A DNA stretch of 64,000 nt, taken from positions 558,001 through 622,000 of the forward strand of contig JAMXBD010000237.1 in the NCBI GenBank assembly GCA_024138025.1, written 5' to 3'. The position numbers and the translations under genes are program-made. The number at the start of each line of letters is the position of its first letter. Within the stretch, counting starts at the first letter, position 1. Shown here one piece after another: positions 35,363 through 46,340 of this stretch. Source of the stretch: Combretum micranthum (lineage: Eukaryota; Streptophyta; Magnoliopsida; Myrtales; Combretaceae). A model generated the notes under the pieces. It searched no databases, was not told the origin of the DNA, and saw nothing but the letters and a program-made list of their open reading frames with translations.

Positions 35363-36223
35363 TAAGTCTTTAAGTTAATGCTTAATCGCACCTTAGAGAA
35401 AAGTTTCTATGGTTTTTTAAAACACTAGGCTTGCGAGTTATTGTGTGCTTCAAAGCAAGTTATTTATTAAATGTAACTCAAGTGTTTTAGGTAAGCATCA
35501 TATCTTTATAAATGAGCTTTTACTTAGAATGCTTAACTGAGGAAGTTAAGTTGCATTTAATAATTTGTTTATTACATGTAGCTTGGGAATCTTTAATTTA
35601 ACATTATATCTTTTACAAATAAGCTTTTACTCGAATGTTTAATGAAGAGGAGTACTACGTTGAGAGGGAGCAATGTTATACAATAATTGTTCTCACTAAA
35701 AAGAGGGAGATTGATGAATTAAGGGTAGTTACAATTTTATTTTGATGAGCAAATGTGTTGCATAAATGTTTCTCAACGTAGTTAAGCTATATTTAATAGG
35801 CAAAACATGTTTTTGATACGTTTAAGCTTTACGGACATATATGTGTTTGTGTTTGTATGTATGTTGTTCTTTGCAGATTGTGCAGGAATATATTTTTATG
35901 AGCACAGTAGTGGTCGCATGTCACATTGAAGGCTCGACGTGTTAAATGGTTAGGGCAACAAGCTCAAACCAACACTCGACAAGCTCTAGTCTCAGGTTTA
36001 ACGAGATTAAAGATTACAGACTTGGTCGATGGCTAAATCTAAGGTGTGACATGCTCTATGAAACGATAAGTTCAAATCTAAGGCTCGACGACCACTAACT
36101 TGGTCGAAGAAAAATTGAGGCATCACAAGTTTAGGGTACGACAGTTTAAAAATTTAGCCGTTGTAGACTTTTATATTTAACCGTTAGAAGTTTTTTTATG
36201 GTAAATGGTTATGTTCTTAAACC

Positions 36224-36234
36224 ATATATATACA
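36224..36234 (+). promoter_or_regulatory. TATA-like box of the middle TRIM LTR
   Basis: CCATATATATAC lies in the middle LTR about 600 bp before the second primer-binding site. The third LTR has CCATATATATATCTATA at about 37680. These fit an LTR promoter. Confidence 0.5.
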
Positions 36235-38329
36235 TAATGTTTTGTGGTGATTTTTAGCAGAGAGTAGAGCTTAAGTTATAGATACTATATAAAAATACTC
36301 TCTCATTTTGTATTTACATTTGTTAAGTGAATAGTACCATTCATGAGATTAGTGAGCTAATATTATAAGGCACTATTCACATGTTTTATTTGAGTATTTT
36401 AGTGAAGTCCTCCTATATTTGAGGCAATAAGTGAAGTTCTCATGTGTTGATGCGCTTGTGTGAAGTCCTACATGTGTGAAGGAAATTTGTAAAGTCCTCA
36501 TGTCAGGGTATTGAATGAAGTCCTCTATTGAGGCAATGTAAAGTCCTCTATTGTGAGGTAATTGTTTGTGATGAATAAAACGTGTTAAGTCCTTGTTGAA
36601 TGAGGCAATTTGTAAACTGTGGAGATTAGGGAGTGGGTCGAACTCCACATTAAATCTAATGTAATCTTCCCCTTCCCTTATATCTTTATTGTTATTGTTT
36701 AATTGTGCGTAAAAATATTGAAGAGATAATGGTTGGTTAAATGTGCTTAAAATAGGTTTTAAAAACCCATCTCCTAGCTTCTACTTCCACACTATGCATG
36801 CACATGTAATCAAGCTTAGTTGATTTTTTTTTATATAATCGGCATTAGAGCGAGTCTCTAAGGTTAATGCTTAACCCATCTTAGAGAAAAGTTTCTATGG
36901 TTTTTGAAAATACTAGGCCTGCGTGTTTTTGTGTGCTTAAAAATGAGTTATTTATTGAATGTAATTTAAGTCTTTTACTTGAATGTCATATCTTTACATA
37001 TGAGCTTTTACCCGAAATGCTTAACTGAGGGAGTTAAGTTGTATTTAATAAGTTGTTTATTACATGTGGTCTGGAAACCTTTTTAATTGAGCATTACATC
37101 TTTTATAAGTGAGCTTTTACTTGGATGCTTAATTGAGGGGAATGCTAAGTTGAGACGGAGTAATGTTGTGCAATAATTGTTCTCATCAAATAGGGAGAGA
37201 CTGATAAACCAAGGGTAGTTACAATCTTTTTTTTTTTTTATGAGAAAATGTATTGTGCAAATGTTCCTTAACTTAGTTAAGCTACATTTAATAAGCAAAA
37301 CTTGTTTTTGATATGTTTAAACTTTATGTGCATATATGTTTTTTTATATGTGTTGTTCTTTGCAGCTTATGTAGAAACATATTTATATTAGCGTGTTAAA
37401 TGGTTAGGGCATGATAAGCTCAAAACCAACAATCGATAAGTTTAAGTTTAGGCTCGACGAGATTAAAGATCATAAACTTAGTCGAGGGTTAAATGTAAGT
37501 TGTGCGAAGTTAAGGCACAACATGCTTCAAGGTGCGACAAGTTTAAATTTAAGGTTCGATGAGCATAAAATTAATCTAGGGCAAAATTGAGGTACAATAA
37601 TTTAAAAAAAAAAAGTTGTTGCAAACTTTTAAATTTGATCGTTGGCGATTTTTTAAGGGTAAATGACTATGTTTTTAAGCCATATATATATCTATATATA
37701 TATAATGTTTTGGGGTGATTCTTAGCAAAGAGTAGAGCTTAACTTGTAGATATTATGTAAAAATACTCTCTTATTTTGTGCTTACATTTGTTAAGTGAAT
37801 ATTGCTATTCGCGAGATTAGTGAGCTAATTGTAAGGCACTATTCATATGTTTTATGTGAGTATTTTAGTAAAGTCCTTTTATGTTTGAGGCAATAAGTGA
37901 AGTTCTCATGTGTTGAGGTGCTTGTGTGAAGTCCTACATGTGTGTAGGCAATTTGGGAAGTCCTTACGTTATGGCATCGAGTGAAGTCTTTTGTTGAGGC
38001 AATATAAAGTCCTCTATTGTGAGGTAATTATTTGTGATGAATGAAATATGTGAAGTCATCATTAAATAAAGTAATTTTTGGACCATGGAGACTAGGGGTG
38101 GATCAAACTCCACGTTAAATTTGGTATAATCTTCTCCTTCTCTTATCTATTTATTATTATTGTTTTAATTGTGCGTAAAAGGATCGGAGAGATAATGGTT
38201 GCTTAAATGCGCTTAAAATCATTTTAAAAACCTGCCTTGTAGCTTCTGCTTCCACAATATGCATGAGCATGTAATCAAACTAAGTCAATTTTTTTTAATA
38301 GAATATTCTAATTTGCTACAAGTTATGTA

Positions 38330-39231
38330 GATATGTTGACAGTGGGGGGTTTTGTTAGATTTTTATCTATGCTCACAAGAACATTATGAATATTGATTTA
38401 GGATCAAATTATGACAAGCCCCAGATTAAAAAGGTGAAAGTCAGGGCTAATACAAATTATAGTGAATTTGTCATAAAGATATGACATGGCGTTGGAGTTG
38501 ATCCTAATGTATCTATAGTGGAAATCGTTCGTAGATATTCCTATATACACAAATGCAGTGCAATAGTCATGTTGGCGAGTATAGCGAATGATAATGATGT
38601 GGAGGGCTTAATTCCATCGGCTTAGTAATTAGGTGAAGGTCAAATTCCAAAGTTATATTTCAAGATTTATAGGGAATCTAACACCCCATTAGAATACCAT
38701 GCAGCACAAGAAAAACTTCTATTTATAGTCCTCCACATATCCAAGTGAAAAACTCTAGTTACCCTCCTATAAATTTGTAGACAAAGACTCCCATGGGTCC
38801 TCAAATCTAAGATTACACATCTGCCTACTTTAACTCCCATGGGCAACGTGCAATGTTGACAAGATGAAAGAAGCAATCTAGAAGATGGTAAAGGGAGTAT
38901 TAAAGAGGATCATGAAAATTCAAATGATGATGGTGCAAACGGACAAGTGGTAGATAATATGATCCCAACACTATTTCCCATTAGACTCAACTCAATGCAA
39001 TCAATAAAAAATCCTCTAGAAATTAAGAAGACCCCAGTGGCTATGAGGGATGCCATTCCATTTTTCAACATTGGTTATAGGAATGGTTAAATTACTTTTA
39101 AAGAGACAGATAATGCCATGAGTAGTAATGTGTGCAATAGTGAAGACTTGGCAAAAGGTATAAGATTCAACATAAAATATGAACTTATTCAAGTTGCAAA
39201 AATGTGGCATGTGAGGAACAATTACAACTTC
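38330..39231 (+). pseudogene. MULE transposase, N-terminal part
   Basis: Broken frames read NVSIVEIVRRYSYI and then IVMLASIANDNDVEGLI, matching the N-terminal PB1/ubiquitin-like region of plant Mutator-like transposases. Further on, DLAKGIRFNIKYELIQVAKM resembles the F...EDL..AI..Y.I....F.V zinc-domain entry. Several stops interrupt it. The reading is cut at 39231 by the CACTA-type sequence. Confidence 0.7.
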
Positions 39232-40161
39232 CACTATAATAAAATAAGCCTTTGACCATATCTAATAAACATGGCTAAATATTAATTAAATGTGACAAGA
39301 GATTTTTTGTGACGTTTTTTTACACGTGGCCTATAGACGTCGCAAAAGGTCCGTCGCAAATTAGGTATATGATGTTAAAATTCAAAAAGTCACCAATATA
39401 AATTTAGGTGCCAAATAAGCTTTATTAGGCTACGTTTAAACATAGCCTACTATTATGTATTAGTCACCCTTATGTGTGGTTAAATATAATTAATCCTTAT
39501 GAGAGAAATTTATAATCAGCGACTTCTACACGTAAGCAAATATTTTTATTAGAAATGCGTACATGTAAGCAAGTTACTAAATTAACGATGTCTAGACGTG
39601 GTCTTACACAGGTTCAATAAAAAGCAATGCTTTATAAACGTAGCAAATCTCCTATTTCCTACAATTTAAAAGTGGCTATTTAAACACATTGACAATATCT
39701 ACACGTAGGTATTCAATTAAGATAGTAATTTTTAAACGTGACTGTCGAATTAAATCGCGACGTTTAAATGTGACTGTTTTGGTTGAGAAAGGATAATGCA
39801 TTAATGTTTAACTCGGTTTGATTTGCCGATATATATCAGTTTATTACACTCATATGCACAATTAATAATATACACATGTTTGATCACAATATAATTCATA
39901 GCTGCTAATACATTTTGGAGCATACAATGAGCTTGATATATATTAAGATCTAATAACACAAAAATTACTTAAAGATCACTAAGACTATCCTTATAGTAAA
40001 AAAAAAGGAAATTGTCCATTATTGTTTAGTGTCCTTAGAAGAAACATAAATACATGCTCCAAATTTTATCAAAATAAGCATGTGTACACACTTTGTCACA
40101 TTTGAACTCATTCATGTCAATTGGTTCAACAAAGAAAAACAAATAAATAAGTCTTTAATTT

Positions 40162-40243
40162 TCTTCATTATCGTCGTTATTGTGTGATGGGATTGGCAAA
40201 GGATCCCATGCACTTGGAAAAGGATCTTCTTTATTTGGATTTG
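40162..40243 (-). other. Terminal exon-like fragment of unknown gene
   Basis: After a plausible acceptor (GTAATAG) the minus strand reads ANPNKEDPFPSAWDPLPIPS and an N/D/E-rich tail to a stop codon. It is not the aconitase C-terminus. It may be an exon from a second gene joined downstream of the aconitase fragment. Confidence 0.35.
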
Positions 40244-40365
40244 CTATTACACAATATGTAAATATAATTATTGAATGATTACTTTGTCATGGATACATGT
40301 GAGATTATTGAAACTTTATGTTAATAAGAACTACAATTTTAACTTTTAAGAGTTTGATTACTAAC

Positions 40366-40763
40366 AATTTTCATCACTTCTTTCAGTCAATTTTAGATAC
40401 TGCAAGGACATGATCAATTGGAAAGAATCCCATTATTGCACCATACTCAAGGGCATGTTAGCAATTGTTGCATAGTTTGCTAACGACAGTTCACTCATAC
40501 CTTCCCCTACATAAAAGGGACTAAATAATTAGCAAAACATATATATAGTGTCATGAGGGCTAGAACATGGTGCGATATCAATAGAGAACAAAACATTATA
40601 TCACCATCGGAAACATACCGTGAAACTCTACAAAATTTGCTAACACCACCATGTTTCCTCAACATTTGTGTCACGAAGAAGATTAAATCAGCGTTTTCAC
40701 TCCATTCTTCAATTTCCTTGTTAACTTGAATCCTACTACACCAAGGAGAACCATGCTAATTGG
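40366..40763 (-). pseudogene. Captured aconitate hydratase fragment (two exons, intron kept)
   Basis: Exon 40763-40619 follows an acceptor (GAGTGCAG) and reads PISMVLLGVVGFKLTRKL, then, after a frameshift, LIFFVTQMLRKHGGVSKF and, after another, VEFHG before a GTATGT donor. Exon 40506 to about 40366 reads GEGMSELSLANYATIANM and, after frameshifts, EYGAIMGFFPIDHV and LQYLKLTERSDE. This is the middle of aconitase, the [4Fe-4S] enzyme converting citrate to isocitrate. The intron sits between VEFHG and GEGMS with GT-AG borders, so the fragment was copied from genomic DNA, not from mRNA. Frameshifts make it non-functional. It lies in the opposite orientation to the surrounding MULE. Confidence 0.85.
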
Positions 40764-41120
40764 CTGCACTCAAAAGGGAGGTAGATAATACAATAAGAAA
40801 ACATAGCACTCATAATAGGAACACTATCACTGCCAAGTTCCATCAATAGAAAAAAGCATTAAGATAATTATTAACCTAGCTAAGCATTGCAACTTCTGCT
40901 TATAAATCCAACAAGGGCACGTTGTTGGTTTATTGTGTCCCAACTACTGTAAATGGAGGTTATGGGCTTATAAGAAGAAGATTAAGGGGTTTTTTCATTA
41001 TTTATAAATTGGAAAGGCCTTATATGTATATCAATTTGAATATTTCCGAAAAACATCTCTAATTAGACTTTAAAATTCTGGCTATTTGTTATCTAAATTT
41101 CTTAAAAAACAATCCTAGTG

Positions 41121-42078
41121 TAAAGATGGTTGCCTTATAAACTATGGCTCAAGATACTTTTGGGTGCAGATTTACAAGATGACTACTATAGAATGTTAAG
41201 AGAAATGCCATTAAGATTGTATAGGTTGATTGAGATAAGCTCATAATGAGAATCCAGAAATAGAGTGGAACATCAATACTCAAATAGTCGAAATTGAAAT
41301 GGGTCCTATTAAGGCTTTTAAATATTATAGGCCTCTAATTTACGTTGACGATGGCTTCCTAACTAAGAGGTATAGTCATGGTATTTTATTGTTTGTGGCA
41401 TTGGTAGGCGAAATAACATTATATCATTGGCATTATACATCACTAATAAAGAAATCGTCAAGACATGGGGATGCTTCCTTAAGATGTTGAAGTAGCATGT
41501 AACTGGTGATCATGGTACTAAGATAATTTGTCTTATTTTTTATCGAGGAGCAATATAATGTCCATAGATGAGGCATCAAATGGTTAGGGGTTGCCTTTTG
41601 CTATCCATTGGTTTGCATTGGACACATTGCAAGCAATTTTAATAAAGTGCACAAGAATGCCCAACATAATAAGTTTGTCATCTATGTAGCAATGCAAGCA
41701 CAACTATAAAAGTTTGACCACTTCATGGAAATAGTGTGGAAAATCAAAGAAAATGCTATTAGTTGGTTTGACCAGCATTAGCTTCAGAAAGAAGAGTGGA
41801 CACTAGCCTATGATAGCTTCTATCAGTTGAAATAAATGACAAGCAACATAATTGAAACATATAAATTTGTACTAAAGGATGCCAAAGGCCACCCAAGCTG
41901 CACTAGTAAAAAGGATACACTATAATTGTGTACACTACTAGAAGAAAAGGCACATAGAAGCATGCACTTAGATAGCGAATGTTAAAGTGTTCACTGATTA
42001 TGCAATTCCAAGATTGATGGTTAGAGACAAAGAGTCAAAATGCACGTGGTTACTAATTTTAGTAGAAGCAATGGTATA
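41121..42078 (+). pseudogene. MULE transposase, catalytic part
   Basis: Reads NENPEIEWNINTQIVEIEM, then FKYYRPLIYVDDGFLTKRYS with the first catalytic Asp region, HGILLFVAL, and the block corresponding to P.A.AIVE.E...SWGWFL. After stops it goes on with HIASNFNKVHKNAQHNKFVI, NAISWFDQH, EWTLAYDS and a HMTTN.AES..-like segment. This is the DDE region of a Mutator-like transposase with many stops. It ends at 42078, where the outer solo LTR is inserted. Confidence 0.85.
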
Positions 42079-42317
42079 TGTCACGTCCCGGAGGGTACCC
42101 TAAACGTGGTAGTCCGCCGCACATAATATTAAAGCGAATGAATGACAATCTTAGTCATACATGAGCTTCGATATCACGTGCAAGACGTGCTTTCAAGATA
42201 GTAGGAGACTCAAATGGGGTATTACGTTTAAGCAGATAATAAAAGCATGCAAGAACTTATAAGGATAAACATGTAATAATCATTAAGATAAAATTCTTAC
42301 AATTTCTTAGGGCATTC

Positions 42318-45300
42318 TATAAGCCCCGGTTTTATTAGTAATAGAGTAAACTTCAGGAAATCGAAACCAAAACCCTAAACAGGATTAGTATGAGCAACCT
42401 AAGAACCTTAGATCTGGCTTTTCTTCGATTTCTATATAGAAGAACCTTTATAGAATAATTTAATGTGGATTATTGTTTTAAAGTTTATTTCAAACCATAA
42501 AAAGTTTTGATTTCGAAAAATTTTCTATTCCGAGCTTTCTCGAGCTCCATTACGGAAAAGCGAGCCATGGAACTAGAAACTCAGAAAAATATTCTGAAAT
42601 AGTAGTTAGAACCGAAATTTTATAAGAATTTCAAATATATATTTTATAATTTTTTCGGTCATAAAAATTACAGTTATAGCCTTTTTCCTGTATTTTCATT
42701 ACTACCGGTAAAGTAGATATCTTATCTACTATTTATTACTATTCACAAGTACAACCTACCACACACACACACACCCATACCCTAGTCTTACAACCTTACA
42801 AACACTCAATTATATTTTTTTTCCAAAATTTTTGTCTCTTAATTACATTTAATACTTTTAATTACATATATTACAATTTGAAATAAAATCAAATCTCTCT
42901 CTCTCTCCCTTTCCCCTTGTGGTCAGCGCATATCCCCCCATTTAAGCCTCCAAATTGATTTATTTTATCTTTTTATTACTTAAAACAAACCCTAATTTCA
43001 TCTAATATAAATAGTCTTTTATTTTCTCTCTCTTTCATTTTATTTCAATTGTCTCAAAAGCTCACAAAACCCTCCCTCTTCCTCTCCTCATTGCCATGAC
43101 TCCTCAACACACCCACACTCTCACAAGTTCAATTTCTTCCTCATTTTCCTCTTGATTCAAGCTTTCTAGGTGATGGATCTTAACTTCCTACTATTTAATC
43201 TTGTAATGGCAATATTATTCATGAGTGTTTTCACTCAAAGTCCCCATGAGCACTTGCTAGGGACAAGAAAATGTTACTACATGAATATCAAGCCATCACA
43301 AGAGTGGATCTTGTGTTTGATTAAGTTTTTGTTGAAGAATTTTCATGTTTATGCATGTAAAACTAGGGTAAAGTAGAGATCTAGCATAAAAAAACCCATG
43401 TTCATGCTTTTAAACTTCATTTCATATATCATAAGTAGTAGATCTAGCTTTTAGATGCTTATACCATGCTTGACATTGATGATTTTATGGATGATTTATG
43501 TTTTCATGCATTAATACTCATGGAGGCTTTGTTTTAGGTGTATAGATGTGGTAGTTGGTAGATCCTTAAGTAAATAAAGCAAGAAACTTGAAAGGGAAAA
43601 GTTTTTGTTTGAAATGTTCAAAGACAAATTCGTATGATTTCAAGACCCTATTTTAAAAAACCCTTTTATCAATTTTAAAACTCATGTTTTATGTGAAAAA
43701 TGAAGGGTATAGGTAATAGGTAAGAATTAAGTAGTGATTCTTTAAGTTGAAATGAGTTTTGATGAGATTAATGCATAAAACAAGAAGTGGAATCTAGATG
43801 AAAAAATTTTGAGTTAGTACTCAACATATGAAATTCGTAATTTTGAATGTAGGTCATAAGAACACCTATCCTCTAAGCTCAAAATAGGAGTTTTATGTAT
43901 TAAATGGAGTCCTTAAGTAATAGGTATCTTAAAGTCTTAAGTTTTAATGCATTAAATAAGTTTTTCCCAAAAGAATCATTCAAAAATTTAATTTCAAGAA
44001 ATCGGATTTTTGGATGAACCCTATTTGAAAACATATTTGCAAAGTGTAAATGCAAGTTTTTATATAGAAATGAAGGCTTGGGTAATAGGTATAATGAAGA
44101 CTCAATTTAGACAAGGATAAATTGATTTTCTTAAGGAAATAACTCCAAAACAAATGAGACGGTCAAAGTTAGGAAACTAGTTTTCATGAAAGTGTATAAT
44201 CATGGAGTTTCACAAATAAGAAGTTTCTTAAATTTTCCTTTTGGTAATAATGTCAAAAGCATGCATGCATCAAGTTCATATCATGTCATTCATGATAGGA
44301 AATCATCAATATTGCATGTGTAGTTGAGCTATGTGCTGAAGCATCACAAACATTCACAAAACTTTTTTCGGAATTGGAATCTTCGATCGATCAGAACTGA
44401 TCAGATTATTTCGTGACCTAAACATTTTTGAAACTTGAAAATAATATTAGTAATAGATAGATCTTTCGAAGTAGATAGAAATCGGTATATTATATCCTTA
44501 ATTCCGAGTTAAAATGAGTTAGATATGGTCATTTAAAGTTAGGACCTTATTTCATGCGGGAATTAACGAACTTAGTAGTTAGAATTGTTAAGTTATTAGA
44601 ACTTTATGAGAAATACTCATTTCGGGTATTTCTTGTACTTAGGTGAATTGGAGGACAGATTTCCACTCCCCGAGGACCACTACGACTAGTGGATTTCTCT
44701 CCATGGCCGAGTGAGTTCATTTCTTAAATAGTTGTGCTCATGCATGTGTTTGTAATCGTAGTGGCATTAGAATTAGGAAAAGATAAAACTATGATGAGTT
44801 GTGATTTAATCTTGATTGAATGAATAATAAGCATATCGAGACAAGACTTGTTGGATAATCATGGTATAAGCTAGCATAGATTTGGATTGTCTAAAATTCT
44901 CTATGATCACATTTAATCTACGTAAGTAACATGCCACGGTTATATGAATAAACTGTACATGCATATCACGTAGTGAGTCACATTGCATTAGCCAATATAC
45001 CTTTGGTGGGACAAAAGTGTATTAGCGGAAGGCGAGGGGGCCTATGTCAACATTAATGATGTGAGATCGCTTAAGTTAACGGATGTGTAGTGGGCACATA
45101 AAACTACTATCATGAAACAACAGAGGTTGTATAACTAAGAGAAAGAGATCGGGGTTAGGGTTGCATGACTTATGGACCTCCCCACTCACAATTGGAAATC
45201 ATAGTTGCATGTCTTATGGACCATCCTAACCCCGAATGGAGGGCGTAAATCCATTCGACATAAGATTTCCGACGGTCTTATGTATTGTATGCTCATGTGC

Positions 45301-45837
45301 TGGTTCATTCATATGGTTGCTAATAACTTGTCTGTTATATACTGTTGTTGAGTATTGAATATTTGAAAATGAATCTCACTAAGCATGTTAGCTTACACCC
45401 CGATAGTTTTGTTGTGGTGTTCTTATTTTTTTTGTTCCGAGAGAACACATTTCACAGGGTTATCTTTTGGATGAAGGAGCTTTTGAAGAAGTCGGGACCT
45501 AGCTAGAGGCGTGGACTTCTAGGAAAATCTCTTTAACATAAACCCTAACGTTTGTAATATGCTTTTTGACCGGATAGACTTCTGTTATTATTTTGGTGGG
45601 GGTATGCCCCCTTGATTTCTGTAAAGATTTAACTTATTTACCTTGTTGTGATTCCTATTCTTAATGCTATTCTATGCCTTCTTAAGACTATCCAATTCAA
45701 AGTGTGATCCTAAAAGTTCTGCAAGTACACCTTACACCCGGTATGTAAACTTATGGGATGACTAAGGTTGTCATACTTAAGTTTAAATATCGAGTGTGAT
45801 GGACTGTCGCGATTTGGGTACCCTTTGGGGCGTGACA
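42318..45837 (+). mobile_element. Solo LTR, copy B, nested in the outer LTR
   Basis: 3,520 bp, starting TATAAGCCCCGG (the usual TG changed to TA) and ending GGTACCCTTTGGGGCGTGACA. CATTC at 42313-42317 and 45838-45842 is a perfect 5-bp duplication. Landmarks match copy D: the GAGCTTTCTCGAGCTCC-type region, ACTACCGGTAAAGTAGATAT, a TATA box, a C/T-rich leader, AGGTAGAAATCGG-like text near 44475 and the AGTAGGTAGTG...GACTAAGGTTGTCATACTTA end. No internal coding region. Confidence 0.88.
43006..43013 (+). promoter_or_regulatory. TATA box of LTR copy B
   Basis: TATAAATA is followed by a CTCTCTCTTTC leader. The same box lies at the matching place in copy D (48554-48561) and the outer copy (51818-51825, minus strand), so it is a conserved LTR promoter element. 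Confidence 0.7.
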
Positions 45838-46266
45838 CATTCCTCCGTACTTAAAGTCTTGCTCAAACTAATACAACTTCAAAACTTACATGAATATAAC
45901 ATAAGTCTACTATAGAGATTTTTCTTACAAGTCTACATCCAAAACTAAATATATAAACTTCTTCTAAAAACTCCTAGTAGCTTTGGCTCATACCTGACAA
46001 AATGGGCTCCTTTGGTGCCAACCACAAGTAATCAAACTGTAATAAAAAGTTATAGGGGTATAAGAAAAACTAGCTTAGTGAGATAACTCCCATCTTCAAA
46101 ACATTTCCATAAAACATACAAGTAATTTAGACAATCATATGAGAATGCATCAATCACATAAGCAAACAAAGTACACACAATTAACCGGAAACCATGTGTA
46201 GCATGGATTTTATGCTTTCCATGTCGGGGGTTGGGTGGTTACCGGCCCATACGACTATCAATATTT

Positions 46267-46340
46267 GCAGACTTACCGACTCCTACATGTCCTGCAGACT
46301 TACCGACTCCTACATGTCCTGTAGACTTTCCGGCTCCTAC
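46267..46340. repeat. 27-bp tandem repeat, 2.7 copies
   Basis: GCAGACTTACCGACTCC starts at 46267 and 46294, and a variant (GTAGACTTTCCGGCTCC) at 46321. It lies in the outer LTR. At about the matching place copy D has its own CTTGGCGG.../CGAAAGC repeats (50575-50712). Confidence 0.9.

Larger units (their letters stand above)
34775..38298 (+). mobile_element. TRIM-like LTR element in tandem (LTR-int-LTR-int-LTR)
   Basis: Landmarks recur at a period of about 1,470 bp: AGAGCTTAACATGCAG at 34791, AGAGCTTAAGTTATAG at 36264 and AGAGCTTAACTTGTAG at 37734. Three LTRs (5'-truncated 34775-35346; about 35712-36836; about 37200-38298) are separated by two internal regions of about 360 bp. Each internal region begins with a tRNA-iMet-like primer-binding site (TTGGTATTAGAG at 35351, TCGGCATTAGAGC at 36839; canonical TGGTATCAGAGC). 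Each ends with a purine-rich tract (AAAAAGAGGGAGAT near 35698, TAGGGAGAGAC near 37191). No protein is encoded. The shared middle LTR indicates unequal recombination between LTRs. Confidence 0.85.
39232..41120 (+). mobile_element. CACTA-type transposon, non-autonomous, with captured exons
   Basis: Begins CACTATAATAAAATAAGCC, the CACTA terminal motif, exactly where the MULE reading breaks. The next ~550 bp is dense in short variants of TAAACGTGAC, TCTACACGTAGG and AGACGTCGC in both orientations, the usual subterminal repeats bound by CACTA transposases. The right end is uncertain: ...ATCCTAGTG at 41120 is the best candidate because MULE coding resumes soon after it, but the 3-bp flanks (TTC and TAA) do not match. 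Aconitase exons lie inside on the minus strand. Confidence 0.6.

Noticed and set aside
42079..45837. One DNA transposon with 45-bp terminal inverted repeats
   Set aside because: The matching ends belong to two different LTRs in opposite orientation: 42079 is the end of the outer copy and 45837 the end of copy B. Flanks GTATA and CATTC do not match each other.
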